From a virus, in the IMG/VR virus record IMGVR_UViG_3300035070_003385, positions 118,739 to 182,738 of that record: a stretch of DNA of 64,000 nucleotides; one strand, 5' to 3'. The notes beneath the pieces are model-generated. The model was not told the origin of the DNA and ran no database searches. It saw only the letters and a list, made by a program, of their open reading frames with translations. Position numbers and translations under genes: made by a program. Shown here one piece after another: positions 14,758-22,581 of the stretch (positions within the stretch are counted from its first letter, which is position 1; every line of letters begins with the position of its first letter).

Positions 14758-15255
14758 TCATTTTGACCATCTTCGTATAGAAATAGCAGTTTTTGCTTTA
14801 TAATATGAATAACTTACCTTATCATTTTGGTTGCCTCCTAAAATGGTATAATATTCTATTCCTTGACTTGTAAAAGAATTTATATAAAAACCTACATGCC
14901 CTTGCCAAACAGAACCGCCTCGAGGAAATATTATTATATCGCCTCGCTGCGGAGATTCTACTTCATTTCCCCAATCAAGAAAGCTTCGTGCCATTAAAGG
15001 ATGATCGTGAAATTCGCTAGATCCCGGGATGTCAACGGAATCAAGAATAACATTGACGAATGCTGCACACCATTCAGTGCGTGTTGGATCTATTCCTAGA
15101 AGTGATTTTAATGAACTGCGGTGATTATTTTCATGCATGCCAACGTACTTATCCGCGTTAGCAATTAGGCTGCTGATTTTAGTTTCTTTTTTAATGGTTT
15201 CTACGCTAGAGCAAGAGACTAGAAAAACTAAAATAAATAGAAATAGTATTTTCAT
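14758..15255 (-). CDS. Lipoprotein of the TIGR02594 (CHAP-like) family
   Basis: A 165-residue minus-strand gene inside an otherwise plus-strand region. The start at 15255 gives a lipoprotein signal, MKILFLFILVFLVS/C with Cys15; an upstream in-frame start would spoil it. The mature part fits the TIGR02594 family: DKYVGMHENNHRSSLKSLLG, DPTRTEWCAAFVN with the probable catalytic Cys, and GDIIIFPRGGSVWQGHVGFY with His. The family resembles papain-like peptidoglycan amidases. A surface-anchored wall-active lipoprotein made from its own strand suggests separate control, for example superinfection exclusion; that is inference. Confidence 0.8.
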   Translation of the reverse strand: MKILFLFILVFLVSCSSVETIKKETKISSLIANADKYVGMHENNHRSSLKSLLGIDPTRTEWCAAFVNVILDSVDIPGSSEFHDHPLMARSFLDWGNEVESPQRGDIIIFPRGGSVWQGHVGFYINSFTSQGIEYYTILGGNQNDKVSYSYYKAKTAISIRRWSK

Positions 15256-15276
15256 ATAATAAAAGGAAACCTTTTT

Positions 15277-15498
15277 ATGTATACTGCAATGATTCTCGTA
15301 TGTCTTTCTGATCATATTGTAGACATTAATAACTGTTTAGTTTTATCTAATCAATACGTACACAAAACCGAAGTGGAATGTGTAAATTCTATTGCTGATT
15401 TTTTAAATAATGAAATGTTTTATGTGATGTATAACGATTACAATTTGGAAAATTTTTCATGTTACGAATGGTTTAACAATTCTGGCAGTAAAATATAG
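15277..15498 (+). CDS. Small Cys-containing protein, 73 aa
   Basis: The start is preceded by AAAAGGAAACC, which is part of a palindrome (AAAAGG-AAA-CCTTTT, 15261-15275) shared with the divergent lipoprotein gene. The protein has four Cys (VCLSDH, NNCLVL, VECVNS, FSCYEWF) and a hydrophobic start, resembling small exported Cys-containing phage proteins. No enzymatic motif. Confidence 0.55.
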   Translation: MYTAMILVCLSDHIVDINNCLVLSNQYVHKTEVECVNSIADFLNNEMFYVMYNDYNLENFSCYEWFNNSGSKI

Positions 15499-15519
15499 TG
15501 ATATTCTGTTATTTATCTA

Positions 15520-15548
15520 TTTACAAACAACACAATGTATAATATAAT
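15520..15548 (+). promoter_or_regulatory. Possible sigma70-type promoter
   Basis: TTTACA (15520-15525), 17-base spacer, TATAAT (15543-15548), but only 6 bases before the start at 15555. It may therefore serve the helicase gene further on or produce a nearly leaderless mRNA. Confidence 0.45.
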
Positions 15549-15554
15549 AAATTT

Positions 15555-15866
15555 ATGTTAGAAAATTTTATAAAAAAAGACGACACCGATTCTGTAAAGT
15601 GGGGCTCAAAAATTGAGGTTGAGGTCCGCAGGAGAATTAAACTTGCAGTCGCGGCATATGCATATGAGTATGAAAATGAATCTATTTTATCAGATGCTGA
15701 ATACGATAAAGAGTCTTTACTCGTAAACCCAAAACAAAAAACTGGAAACTCGAGATTAGATCGTTTCTTTCGTAATAATTTTAATCCAGACACTGGGCAA
15801 TGGATCCGAAAACATCCAGACATTCCTCAAATAAAAAAAATATATAATGATTATTACAAGAGGTGA
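15555..15866 (+). CDS. Conserved phage protein with a ligase-like SDAEYDK segment
   Basis: A 103-residue protein. WGSKIEVEVRRRIKLAVAAYAYEYENESILSDAEYDKE and LDRFFRNNFNPDTGQWIRKHPD are conserved pieces I recall from phage hypothetical proteins, often near helicases. The segment SILSDAEYDK resembles domain Ia of NAD-dependent DNA ligase, but no adenylation domain follows. It overlaps the helicase frame, suggesting coupled expression. Function unknown. Confidence 0.7.
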   Translation: MLENFIKKDDTDSVKWGSKIEVEVRRRIKLAVAAYAYEYENESILSDAEYDKESLLVNPKQKTGNSRLDRFFRNNFNPDTGQWIRKHPDIPQIKKIYNDYYKR

Positions 15867-15868
15867 AT

Positions 15869-16969
15869 ATGTGGTCATCACAACAAAAACTGGCTCTTAA
15901 GGCTGTAGACAAATGGTTCTATACAGAATCAAAAAATAAACAGGTATTTCGCATCTTTGGATATGCCGGTACCGGTAAGACCACTCTTGCCACACACTTT
16001 GCTCAAAACATTGATGGGTTAGTTCTCTTTGCTGCTTTTACTGGTAAGGCTGCACTTGTAATGAAAAAGCGAGGTTGTGTTGGCGCAAGAACCATCCACA
16101 GCCTAATTTATATCGCAAAGCAAAACAAAAAGACCGGCGAAATTACTTGGAAAATGAATAAAGACAGTTCTCTTAAAGACGCGTCTCTTCTTATTATTGA
16201 CGAATGTTCTATGGTAGATAAAGATTTAGCAGAAGATCTTTTATCGTTTGGCATACCTATTCTAGTTCTCGGAGATCCGGCCCAGCTTCCGCCAGTTTCA
16301 GGCGCTGGATACTTTACTGACGCAAAGCCAGACATCATGCTAACTGAAATACATCGTCAGGCTAAAGATAATCCTATTGTCTATCTTGCTTCCGAAATTC
16401 GAGAAGGGCGGTATCCAAATCATGGATCTTACGGTGAGTCTAGGATCGTCTCTAAGATCGCATCAACCGACGCACTAAATTCTAGTCAAATTTTGGTAGG
16501 TCGAAACGCAACTCGTGATAATATGAATATAAAAATGCGCAAGCTTTTAAAAATAAACGGCGAATATCCAATTCAAAAAGAAAAGCTCATATGCCTTAGT
16601 AATGACAAAGACTTAGGAATATTTAACGGCGGAATATTTAGCGTTGATAGAGTAATCGATACAAGACAAAAAAGTAATTTTTTGCATATGAGTTTGTATC
16701 CAGAAGATGATGATGAAGGTATGCCGGTATTAGTAAAAGTTCACAAAAGTCAGTTTAGTGGAGAAGTATCAGCTCCAAACTGGAAGTTGTTAAAAGGAAG
16801 TCAACAATTTGATTTTGGCTACGCAATTACATGTCATAAATCACAAGGATCCCAATGGGATAACGTATTAATATACGATGAGTCTTGGTGCTTTCGTGAC
16901 GATTGGCAACGTTGGCTGTATACTGCAATTACCCGCGCGTCTGAAAAGGTAACGTTAGTTAAAAATTAA
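15869..16969 (+). CDS. dda: Dda/RecD-like SF1 DNA helicase
   Basis: A 366-residue 5'-3' helicase. Walker A GYAGTGKTT near residue 30, FTGKAA (motif Ia), LLIIDECSMVD (motif II), LVLGDPAQLPPV (motif III), ITCHKSQGSQWDNV (motif V) and LYTAITRASEKV (motif VI) are all present. T4 Dda, of similar fold and only moderately longer, remodels replication and recombination intermediates. The ATG at 15869 is used because AAGAGG lies 5 bases upstream; an in-frame GTG is at 15863. Confidence 0.92.
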   Translation: MWSSQQKLALKAVDKWFYTESKNKQVFRIFGYAGTGKTTLATHFAQNIDGLVLFAAFTGKAALVMKKRGCVGARTIHSLIYIAKQNKKTGEITWKMNKDSSLKDASLLIIDECSMVDKDLAEDLLSFGIPILVLGDPAQLPPVSGAGYFTDAKPDIMLTEIHRQAKDNPIVYLASEIREGRYPNHGSYGESRIVSKIASTDALNSSQILVGRNATRDNMNIKMRKLLKINGEYPIQKEKLICLSNDKDLGIFNGGIFSVDRVIDTRQKSNFLHMSLYPEDDDEGMPVLVKVHKSQFSGEVSAPNWKLLKGSQQFDFGYAITCHKSQGSQWDNVLIYDESWCFRDDWQRWLYTAITRASEKVTLVKN

Positions 16970-16992
16970 CAAATCTTATGATGTATTTTTAG

Positions 16993-17020
16993 TTGACAAA
17001 TTTTAAAAAATGTGTTAAAA
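16993..17020 (+). promoter_or_regulatory. Early sigma70-type promoter
   Basis: TTGACA (16993-16998), 16-base spacer, TTAAAA (17015-17020), followed by a strong AAGGAGAAC ribosome site for the gene at 17046. It lacks the GAATCAG element of other early promoters. Confidence 0.65.
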
Positions 17021-17045
17021 TTGTTCTTAGATAAGGAGAACAAAA

Positions 17046-17477
17046 ATGAATATCCATCACCGTCCGATCCTTGACACAAAGCGAGTATGTGAACTTTATT
17101 CTGAAAAGGATGGGGTTCCTGTAACGTATGTTTGCACTTCAGCTATTGGCGGAGGAACTCAAGCAATCGATATTTTCTATCGTGAGACCCCTCATCCTGA
17201 GTTTGGTAATCGTTACTTTGGTTTGTATCGTAATCAACATTTTAGTGCGGATGGAATGATTATGATCACTAACGCAGACAAGATTGAAGAAGCTGAATTT
17301 GGTATGCTTGAAGGTCCCGAAGGTTGGGAATACAGCCAACACCGACACGACTTCCGCTATGTCGGTGCTTGTGCTGTTGATGGTGGTCGTGCATACTTTA
17401 AACGTGTTGGTGACTTGAGTGTGCCAGTGAAATACTTTGTTGTAAAAGATGGAAAATTTGTGGGATTAACAATGTGA
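17046..17477 (+). CDS. Early protein of unknown function, 143 aa
   Basis: First gene of a promoter-led operon with an AAGGAG ribosome site. It has beta-rich sequence (VTYVCTSAIGGGTQAIDIFYRE, RYFGLYRNQ, DFRYVGACAVDGGRAYFKRVG) and no recognisable catalytic motif, signal or membrane segment. The last codons overlap the next GTG start. Not recognised. Confidence 0.6.
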   Translation: MNIHHRPILDTKRVCELYSEKDGVPVTYVCTSAIGGGTQAIDIFYRETPHPEFGNRYFGLYRNQHFSADGMIMITNADKIEEAEFGMLEGPEGWEYSQHRHDFRYVGACAVDGGRAYFKRVGDLSVPVKYFVVKDGKFVGLTM

Positions 17478-17686
17478 GTAAGATACAAGAAAAACTAAAT
17501 GGCATTATGAACGAAATACAAGCTCTTATGGAATCACATCCTAGAGCTCATCTCGAGCCTGATACTAAAATACATGAACTGATGTATAATGCAGGCATAT
17601 ACTTTGCTCATATGGATGATGAAAACAGAGATTATTATCAATTTGTTCAAATAGCTATAAAAGAAGAAATGGAGTGGAAATTATGA
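17474..17686 (+). CDS. Small acidic helical protein, 70 aa
   Basis: GTG start within ATGTGA at the end of the previous gene. Helical and acidic (IQEKLNGIMNEIQALMESHPRAH..., YYQFVQIAIKEEMEWKL). Its stop overlaps the next start (ATGA). No family recognised. Confidence 0.55.
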   Translation: MSKIQEKLNGIMNEIQALMESHPRAHLEPDTKIHELMYNAGIYFAHMDDENRDYYQFVQIAIKEEMEWKL

Positions 17687-17865
17687 CAGACGGACCGTTT
17701 AAATTTGCATTTAATGCCGATACAACTGGTGTTATTCGTAGGGAAATTATAACCTATCGTATGCGAGATGATGGTAGAATATTTAAAGAGGAAGCTGTTC
17801 GTGATTATTACCAAAGCGGAGATTATCATGACTCGCAAACAGCTGTTCCATTAGTGGAGAGGTAA
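17683..17865 (+). CDS. Small protein of unknown function, 60 aa
   Basis: ATG 17683 overlaps the previous stop; a GTG in frame lies at 17674. Beta-rich (PFKFAFNADTTGVIRREIITYR) with an acidic end. One base separates it from the next gene, so it belongs to the same operon. Confidence 0.5.
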   Translation: MTDGPFKFAFNADTTGVIRREIITYRMRDDGRIFKEEAVRDYYQSGDYHDSQTAVPLVER

Positions 17866-17866
17866 A

Positions 17867-18097
17867 ATGGCTACATTACCCCAAGGTAGAAACCCGCTAA
17901 CACAAGCGGATTTATTAAAGATGATACCTGGCAATAATATTTATGATACAGAAGAAATCATTAAAAAGGACACTGAAATGTTAGCTTGGCTCCGACTTGC
18001 AGCTGAAAACAGCGAAATCGCTACACAGGTTGCAGATCGATTTGAAACACTTACAAACACAGCTCACAACCGTAAACATTGGACAGGACACGAATGA
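17867..18097 (+). CDS. Small helical protein, 76 aa
   Basis: Starts MATLPQGRNPLTQADLLKMIPG with GAGAGG nearby, and continues as charged helix (EMLAWLRLAAENSEIATQVADRFETL). Overlaps the next start by ATGA. No motif seen. Confidence 0.55.
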   Translation: MATLPQGRNPLTQADLLKMIPGNNIYDTEEIIKKDTEMLAWLRLAAENSEIATQVADRFETLTNTAHNRKHWTGHE

Positions 18098-18417
18098 TGA
18101 AAAAAGAATACGTTGTTATAACTACAATTTCAACTCACAAATCTCGATTTGTTATTCATAAAGATGAATTGCAAAAAATGAACACTGATATTACTCTTAC
18201 AGACGAATTGGCTTTTGACTGGGCAAAAGACTCTGTTTTGTGTAATGAAATTAAAGAATTTTCTCAAGAATGGCTAGGAGACAGTTTTATTGATGCCGAT
18301 ATTAAAACTGAAGAAGAAATTTTACAATTGTTTGACCGTGAAAATGATTACCTGAAAAACTGGCCGGTTAGCCAAAAAATGGATTGGATAAAAAATTGGA
18401 GAGAAACAGATGTCTGA
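18094..18417 (+). CDS. Early protein of unknown function, 107 aa
   Basis: Start chosen at ATG 18094 (ATGA overlap). An N-terminal beta segment (YVVITTISTHKSRFVIHKDEL) is followed by an acidic, Trp-containing helical part. The 3' end overlaps the glutaredoxin start by 8 bases. Not recognised. Confidence 0.55.
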   Translation: MMKKEYVVITTISTHKSRFVIHKDELQKMNTDITLTDELAFDWAKDSVLCNEIKEFSQEWLGDSFIDADIKTEEEILQLFDRENDYLKNWPVSQKMDWIKNWRETDV

Positions 18418-18676
18418 CATAGTAGTGACTATATATGGAAAAGATAATTGCCATTGGTGCAAAGAAGCAAAATCTTTAGCTGAAAATTATTCTCTTAAGT
18501 ACGAATATAAAAATATAGGCACATCAGAAAATAGAAACGAAATGTTTAAATTGGTTCCTAATGCTAAAACTGTACCACAAATATTTTGGAATAATAAACA
18601 TATAGGTGGATATAATGAATTTGCTTCTGAAATCGAAAATACGTTAGGTAGCAATTTTGGGCAAGAACTTTTTTAA
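18410..18676 (+). CDS. Glutaredoxin
   Basis: An 88-residue dithiol glutaredoxin: beta strand VVTIYG, active site C14-HW-C17, the cis-Pro segment TVPQIFWNN and GGYNEF. It should re-reduce the C-terminal CAAC of NrdA, as T4 NrdC does, and may also serve other thiol reactions. Last gene before the next early promoter. Confidence 0.92.
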   Translation: MSDIVVTIYGKDNCHWCKEAKSLAENYSLKYEYKNIGTSENRNEMFKLVPNAKTVPQIFWNNKHIGGYNEFASEIENTLGSNFGQELF

Positions 18677-18691
18677 ATTGTCATTTGGCTA

Positions 18692-18720
18692 TTGACATTT
18701 ACTTAATAATAGTATAGATT
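18692..18720 (+). promoter_or_regulatory. Early sigma70-type promoter
   Basis: TTGACATT at 18692; TATAGA (18713) or TAGATT (18715-18720) as the -10 box. The leader has the shared AAAAGGAATCA sequence before the start at 18748. Confidence 0.65.
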
Positions 18721-18747
18721 GATTCTATAAACAAAAGGAATCAAAAT

Positions 18748-18990
18748 ATGCCATATACAGTTGAACTCGACATTTCTCACGAAGCTGACCATTCAGAAGT
18801 TGTAGAATTTGCATCTAATTTGGATTGTGCAGCTAAACTTTTAATGGAAAATGGCCCAGCAGGCGGTAACCCTCTTTATGAATTCTCATCTGATAACTAT
18901 AATAAGATTCGAGAATTACTTGTTGAACTCTTTGGCCAAGGCCACGGTTTCGATGAAGAAGAACTTAAAACTATGATCGTAGAGGTATAA
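18748..18990 (+). CDS. Small acidic early protein, 80 aa
   Basis: Starts MPYTVELDISHEADHSEVVEF, acidic throughout, with GPAGGNPLYEFSSDN in the middle. First gene of a promoter-led cluster with the AAAGGAATC leader. No family recognised; early T4-like proteins of this size often bind host factors, but nothing here shows that. Confidence 0.6.
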   Translation: MPYTVELDISHEADHSEVVEFASNLDCAAKLLMENGPAGGNPLYEFSSDNYNKIRELLVELFGQGHGFDEEELKTMIVEV

Positions 18991-18993
18991 ATT

Positions 18994-19182
18994 ATGATTG
19001 ATTATATTGAATTTGCAAAACGTCTTCGCGGCTTGGCAAGACGTGCTGATAATTTTGGAAAAAACCGTAAAGACGTTCTTTGGGAAATTATTGCAATTGC
19101 TGAAGATTACGAACAAAAAGCAAATCGTATTGAAATGGAAATGATTATCCAAGCTCAGCGCGACGCAGTAGAGGCATCTTAA
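18994..19182 (+). CDS. Small helical protein, 62 aa
   Basis: Helical and charged (IEFAKRLRGLARRADNFGKNRKDVL...), three bases after the preceding stop and one base before the next gene. Same operon. No motif. Confidence 0.5.
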   Translation: MIDYIEFAKRLRGLARRADNFGKNRKDVLWEIIAIAEDYEQKANRIEMEMIIQAQRDAVEAS

Positions 19183-19183
19183 C

Positions 19184-19525
19184 ATGAGTATGCATATGAT
19201 ACATGGTGTACAAGTACACGGCAAATCTAAAAAGAAACTAACACCTAAAGACCGGTTAGCTGCTGTTGAACATGAAAAATGGCTTAAGTCAATTGGAGTT
19301 GGTAAAACAAAAGCACGGAATACAAATACAATTCCAGACTACAGTACAGGACCAAGAATGACTTCAGATAAAATTGCTGGGCATGGCCGCGCTAAAGAGC
19401 GTAGTATATACAGTGGTGAACGACGTCTACTTGGTATTGCTACAATGCATAAGTCAAACATGGTACCTATCTTTGCCGATAAAAAAGAAGATGCAAAAGA
19501 TATTGCAGAAATGCGGAGAAATTAA
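19184..19525 (+). CDS. Conserved T4-like phage protein, 113 aa
   Basis: Basic N-terminus (HGKSKKKLTPKDRLAAVEHEKWL) and a C-terminal block (GHGRAKERSIYSGERRLLGI, MHKSNMVPIF) followed by an acidic tail. I recognise the MHKSN(M/L)VPIF ending from hypothetical proteins of marine T4-like phages. No function known to me. Confidence 0.65.
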   Translation: MSMHMIHGVQVHGKSKKKLTPKDRLAAVEHEKWLKSIGVGKTKARNTNTIPDYSTGPRMTSDKIAGHGRAKERSIYSGERRLLGIATMHKSNMVPIFADKKEDAKDIAEMRRN

Positions 19526-19729
19526 ATGAAGCTTACTTCCGATATGATCATAGATGATGAATATATTATGTTTGGTAATAAGATTACACGCTTTGAAGTT
19601 ATTGATGATGACGGCCGATCTTATACAAAAAATAACATAAAAGAAATAAAGTTTCAATTACAAGATGACAACCTAACATTGAAGGCTTTTATTCATTATG
19701 TTAAAGAAGATGAAATATGTATTGACTGA
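19526..19729 (+). CDS. Small protein of unknown function, 67 aa
   Basis: Begins at the base after the previous stop, with GGAGAAATTAA before it. Mixed beta/charged sequence (YIMFGNKITRFEVIDDDGRSY). Support comes from spacing and the ribosome site only. Confidence 0.5.
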   Translation: MKLTSDMIIDDEYIMFGNKITRFEVIDDDGRSYTKNNIKEIKFQLQDDNLTLKAFIHYVKEDEICID

Positions 19730-19750
19730 TAAATTAATATAAGCATGCTT

Positions 19751-19758
19751 AATAAATA
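19751..19758 (+). promoter_or_regulatory. Late-promoter-like box AATAAATA
   Basis: One mismatch to the late consensus, 22 bases before the GIY-YIG-like gene. It directly follows the 10-bp palindrome AAGCATGCTT (19741-19750), and the downstream AACTC...GAGTT could fold around the AAGGAG ribosome site. Confidence 0.35.
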
Positions 19759-19780
19759 ACTCTGTAAAAGGAGTTACATC

Positions 19781-20215
19781 ATGTGGTATTATCAAGGTAA
19801 AGAATTTACTTCGGAAATGATTGGGGATTATATTGGTTTCGTATATATAATTACTGACACTTCAAACGATAAAAAATATATCGGAAAAAAAATCTTTAAA
19901 TCCAAAAGAAAACTTCAACCGCTTAAGGGTAAAACCCGAAAACGGACTAAAATTGTTGAATCTGATTGGATGAAATATTACGGCTCATCAGAAGAAGTTA
20001 AGCTTATGGTTGAAGAAAAAGGTGCAAATACCTTTTACCGAGAAATAATTCATCTTTGTGATAAGAAAGGAGAAATGGGATATCTTGAGCTTTATGAACA
20101 AATCACTCGTCACGCGTTATTAGACGATTCATATTATAACGGTATTTGTCAAGCAAAAATCCACAGAAGCCATGTTAAAGGATTAAAATGGCTTATGAGT
20201 CATACTAATGGTTGA
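19781..20215 (+). CDS. GIY-YIG-like nuclease domain protein
   Basis: A 144-residue protein starting with a GIY-YIG-type pattern: GFVYIITDT, then KKYIGKK about 10 residues later (the YIG element), followed by LKGKTRKRTKIVESDWMKYYGSS and FYREIIHLCDKKGEMGYLELYEQ, in which a Glu could be the metal ligand. This family is common in T4-like phages and is often compared with Seg homing nucleases, though it lacks a DNA-binding extension. Its last codons touch the next promoter. Confidence 0.8.
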   Translation: MWYYQGKEFTSEMIGDYIGFVYIITDTSNDKKYIGKKIFKSKRKLQPLKGKTRKRTKIVESDWMKYYGSSEEVKLMVEEKGANTFYREIIHLCDKKGEMGYLELYEQITRHALLDDSYYNGICQAKIHRSHVKGLKWLMSHTNG

Positions 20216-20239
20216 CATTTATATTTAGTTGTGTTATAT
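20212..20239 (+). promoter_or_regulatory. Early sigma70-type promoter
   Basis: TTGACA (20212-20217) overlaps the stop of the GIY-YIG-like gene; 16-base spacer; TTATAT (20234-20239). The leader has AGAATCAAAC and a CCGGAGAAA ribosome site before 20276. Confidence 0.75.
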
Positions 20240-20275
20240 TAGAAATATAGAATCAAACATGCCGGAGAAAAGCAA

Positions 20276-20524
20276 ATGATTATTAAAAGAAAAAGTGTTA
20301 TTAGCGGAATTATTCGTTCATTGGATATTCCTGTTAATCCTGACGATTATGCTATATGGAAATCTGGCCTTGAAAGTATTCAAATGGCTATGCCTTATCT
20401 TAATGACGATGATCGTGAGTTTATTCTTTCTGGTATTATTGCTAGCGAATGGGATAGCGCCTTTTCTGAAACGATTGAGGATATTATTTCTGACACGGTT
20501 GCAAACAGAAAGATTTCAGCTTGA
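20276..20524 (+). CDS. Early protein of unknown function, 82 aa
   Basis: First gene after an early promoter. Starts MIIKRKSVISGIIRSLDIPVNP, then acidic helix (DDDREFILSGIIASEWDSAFSE). The stop overlaps the TTG start of the kinase-like gene, so they are coupled. Not recognised. Confidence 0.55.
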   Translation: MIIKRKSVISGIIRSLDIPVNPDDYAIWKSGLESIQMAMPYLNDDDREFILSGIIASEWDSAFSETIEDIISDTVANRKISA

Positions 20525-21171
20525 TTATATTATTTAATGGCCCTCCCAGGTCAGGAAAAGATGAAGCTGCCAGTTACTTTAAACAGAAAGGATTTAAACA
20601 TCTTTCTTTTAAGTACCAACTATACAAAGAAACGTGCAACTATTTTAAATGTAATTACGAATGGTTCATGGATCGTTATGATAACCGCGCTGTGAAGGAA
20701 GTCCCACATATTAATTTAGGCCATATGTCTTGTCGTGAGGCTATGATATATGTATCAGAAAAAATTATTAAGCCAAAGCTCGGTTTAGATTTTTTTGGAA
20801 AACAGGTTGCAAATGAAATTGATATATCAAAAAACTATTGTATTTCAGACGGTGGCTTTATTGATGAACTCATTCCAGTTATAAATAGAATTGGTTCCGA
20901 TAATTTTGTTTTGGTACAACTTACTAGAGACGGCTGTGATTATTCCTCAGATTCAAGAAGGTATTTCGACGGAAATCTTTACCGTGAATATGTAAATTCA
21001 TACGCAACACCAATTCAAAAAAAATATGTTTTGCCTCACAAATTTAATGTCAAAACGTATAGAATTCATAATAACGGCGAACTCGGAGCCTTTCACAATG
21101 TATTAAAAGATATTTACACAAAGGAATGTCATGAGAGCGCACCAGGAGCAAAAGAAAGCTGCAAAGTCTAA
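20521..21171 (+). CDS. P-loop nucleotide kinase-like protein (dNMP kinase candidate)
   Basis: A 216-residue protein starting at TTG 20521 (TTGA overlap with the previous stop). Walker A GPPRSGKD at residues 7-14 follows a buried strand (IILFN), and SDGGFIDELIPVI fits the pattern seen in T4 gene 1-type deoxynucleoside monophosphate kinases (S/T-D-x-R/G...). Near RNR and TS genes such a kinase would phosphorylate dNMPs from host DNA breakdown. Similarity is mostly in the P-loop and overall layout, so the substrate is uncertain. Confidence 0.65.
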   Translation: MIILFNGPPRSGKDEAASYFKQKGFKHLSFKYQLYKETCNYFKCNYEWFMDRYDNRAVKEVPHINLGHMSCREAMIYVSEKIIKPKLGLDFFGKQVANEIDISKNYCISDGGFIDELIPVINRIGSDNFVLVQLTRDGCDYSSDSRRYFDGNLYREYVNSYATPIQKKYVLPHKFNVKTYRIHNNGELGAFHNVLKDIYTKECHESAPGAKESCKV

Positions 21172-21355
21172 AATATTTTGCGAAAATCCATATGATTTAG
21201 AAACTTTTTTTGAATCTTTAGAAATTGCGGCATACGGAAATAAAGAGCTTATTTTTATGGATAAATTTATAGCTTATTTGCGACTAGACCCGTTAGTCGA
21301 CACGACAAAAATAAGTTATAAAATATTACAAGAATTAAATCTTATAAAAATTTAA
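21131..21355 (+). CDS. Small protein overlapping the kinase-like gene, 74 aa
   Basis: Starts 41 bases inside the end of the kinase-like gene in another frame, with AAGGA 5 bases before the ATG. A basic N-terminus (RAHQEQKKAAKSK) is followed by a helical, Leu-rich body. Unknown function; the ribosome site and regular composition support it. Confidence 0.5.
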   Translation: MRAHQEQKKAAKSKIFCENPYDLETFFESLEIAAYGNKELIFMDKFIAYLRLDPLVDTTKISYKILQELNLIKI

Positions 21356-21373
21356 ATTTGAGGAAATTATATT

Positions 21374-21637
21374 ATGTACGATAAAAATGAAATTATCGAG
21401 TCTTTGAAAAAAGGCTCATGTAAAATTGTTTTTACAAAAGTAAATGGCGATGAACGTGTAATGAACTGCACCCTCCACGAGTCCTTTCTCCCAGAGCAGA
21501 TTGACGTAGAAGAACATATTCAAAAGAAAAAACCGAATCAAGATGTGCTTGCGGTCTGGGATAGCGATATTGGCGGCTGGCGGTCATTTCGCTGGGATTC
21601 AATTAAAGAGTTTAATGTAGATTTTTGGATAAGTTAA
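21374..21637 (+). CDS. SH3-like barrel protein (WYL_2/DUF2693-like)
   Basis: An 87-residue protein with KGSCKIVFTKVNGDERVMNCTLHESFLP and a C-terminal VWDSDIGGWRSFRWDSIKEF. This pairing is the signature of the small SH3-barrel proteins (WYL_2, DUF2693) widespread in phages, of unknown role. AGGAAATT precedes the start, and the stop overlaps the glycosyltransferase start. Confidence 0.75.
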   Translation: MYDKNEIIESLKKGSCKIVFTKVNGDERVMNCTLHESFLPEQIDVEEHIQKKKPNQDVLAVWDSDIGGWRSFRWDSIKEFNVDFWIS

Positions 21638-22581
21638 TGAGCTGCGTTTATAAAGGAAAAGTAATAGAAACAGATTTGTCGAAAAATTCACAAGGCGGAA
21701 CTGAAATGATGCGCAGTCGCCTCGTAAAAAATATAGATAAAACTTTACTTGAAAAATACGCTATTCATTTATCAAGACCTCGCGAATTTCATGATGATGT
21801 AAAGAATATTCTTTGGTGCCACGATCTTGCCTTGGATCCTGAAAACAAAATTCTTAAAAACAATGGTTGGGAAAAATTCGATCATTTTGTATTTGTTTCA
21901 TATTGGCAAAGAGATCAATATATTTTAATTTACGGAATTCCTTATTCTAAATGCACAGTTATTCAAAATGCTATTGAATTAGAATATTCGCCGGTTATGA
22001 AACAAACAGATCAAATTCGTTTAATATATCATACAACTCCACATAGGGGTCTTGAACTCGTGTATCCAATTGTAGATGCATTATCAAAACAATACGATAA
22101 TATTCATTTAGACGTATATTCATCTTTTTCAATATACGGTTGGAAGCAAAGAGATAAACCGTTTAAAGAACTTTTTGATAAGATTAAAAATCACAGTCAT
22201 ATGACATATCATGGCTCTGTTAATAACAACGATATTCTTATGGCATTGAGTAAAAGTCATATATTTTTATTCCCTTCTATTTGGCAAGAAACATCGTGCA
22301 TTGCTATGATTGAAGCTATACGCTCTGGTGTTTTAGTAATTCATCCTAGCTACGGCGCTCTTCAAGAAACTGCTGTTGATGCAACTGTGATGTACGAATA
22401 TACTGAAATTGCAAATGATAATGCAAACATGGCTTTTTCCGTGACCAAAAATTTATTAGAAGCTCAAAAAGTTGAGCCGAATTTATTTAATACTATGACT
22501 TCGTCCGAGCGATTTGTGCTTCCTAAAAATAGTATAAATAATTTTACTAACTCTTGGAATAACTTATTGAGGCATTTATAA
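21637..22581 (+). CDS. GT-B-type glycosyltransferase
   Basis: A 314-residue protein. ATG 21637 overlaps the preceding stop (TAATG); a TTG in frame lies at 21625. It shows QGGTEMMRSRL at the N-terminus, NILWCHDLALD, FVSYWQRDQY, VIQNAIELE, RLIYHTTPHRGLELV and the C-terminal FLFPSIWQETSCIAMIEAIRSG, which is the family 1 (GT4-like) nucleotide-sugar site with its E-x7-E. It transfers a sugar to an unknown acceptor. Being in the early strand, it could act on host surface or phage DNA rather than on virions. Confidence 0.85.
   Translation: MSCVYKGKVIETDLSKNSQGGTEMMRSRLVKNIDKTLLEKYAIHLSRPREFHDDVKNILWCHDLALDPENKILKNNGWEKFDHFVFVSYWQRDQYILIYGIPYSKCTVIQNAIELEYSPVMKQTDQIRLIYHTTPHRGLELVYPIVDALSKQYDNIHLDVYSSFSIYGWKQRDKPFKELFDKIKNHSHMTYHGSVNNNDILMALSKSHIFLFPSIWQETSCIAMIEAIRSGVLVIHPSYGALQETAVDATVMYEYTEIANDNANMAFSVTKNLLEAQKVEPNLFNTMTSSERFVLPKNSINNFTNSWNNLLRHL

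Noticed and set aside
20295-20537. 80-aa hydrophobic plus-strand frame overlapping the gene at 20276
   Set aside because: It lies wholly over the promoter-led gene in another frame with no ribosome site; hydrophobicity comes from frame shift of AT-rich codons.
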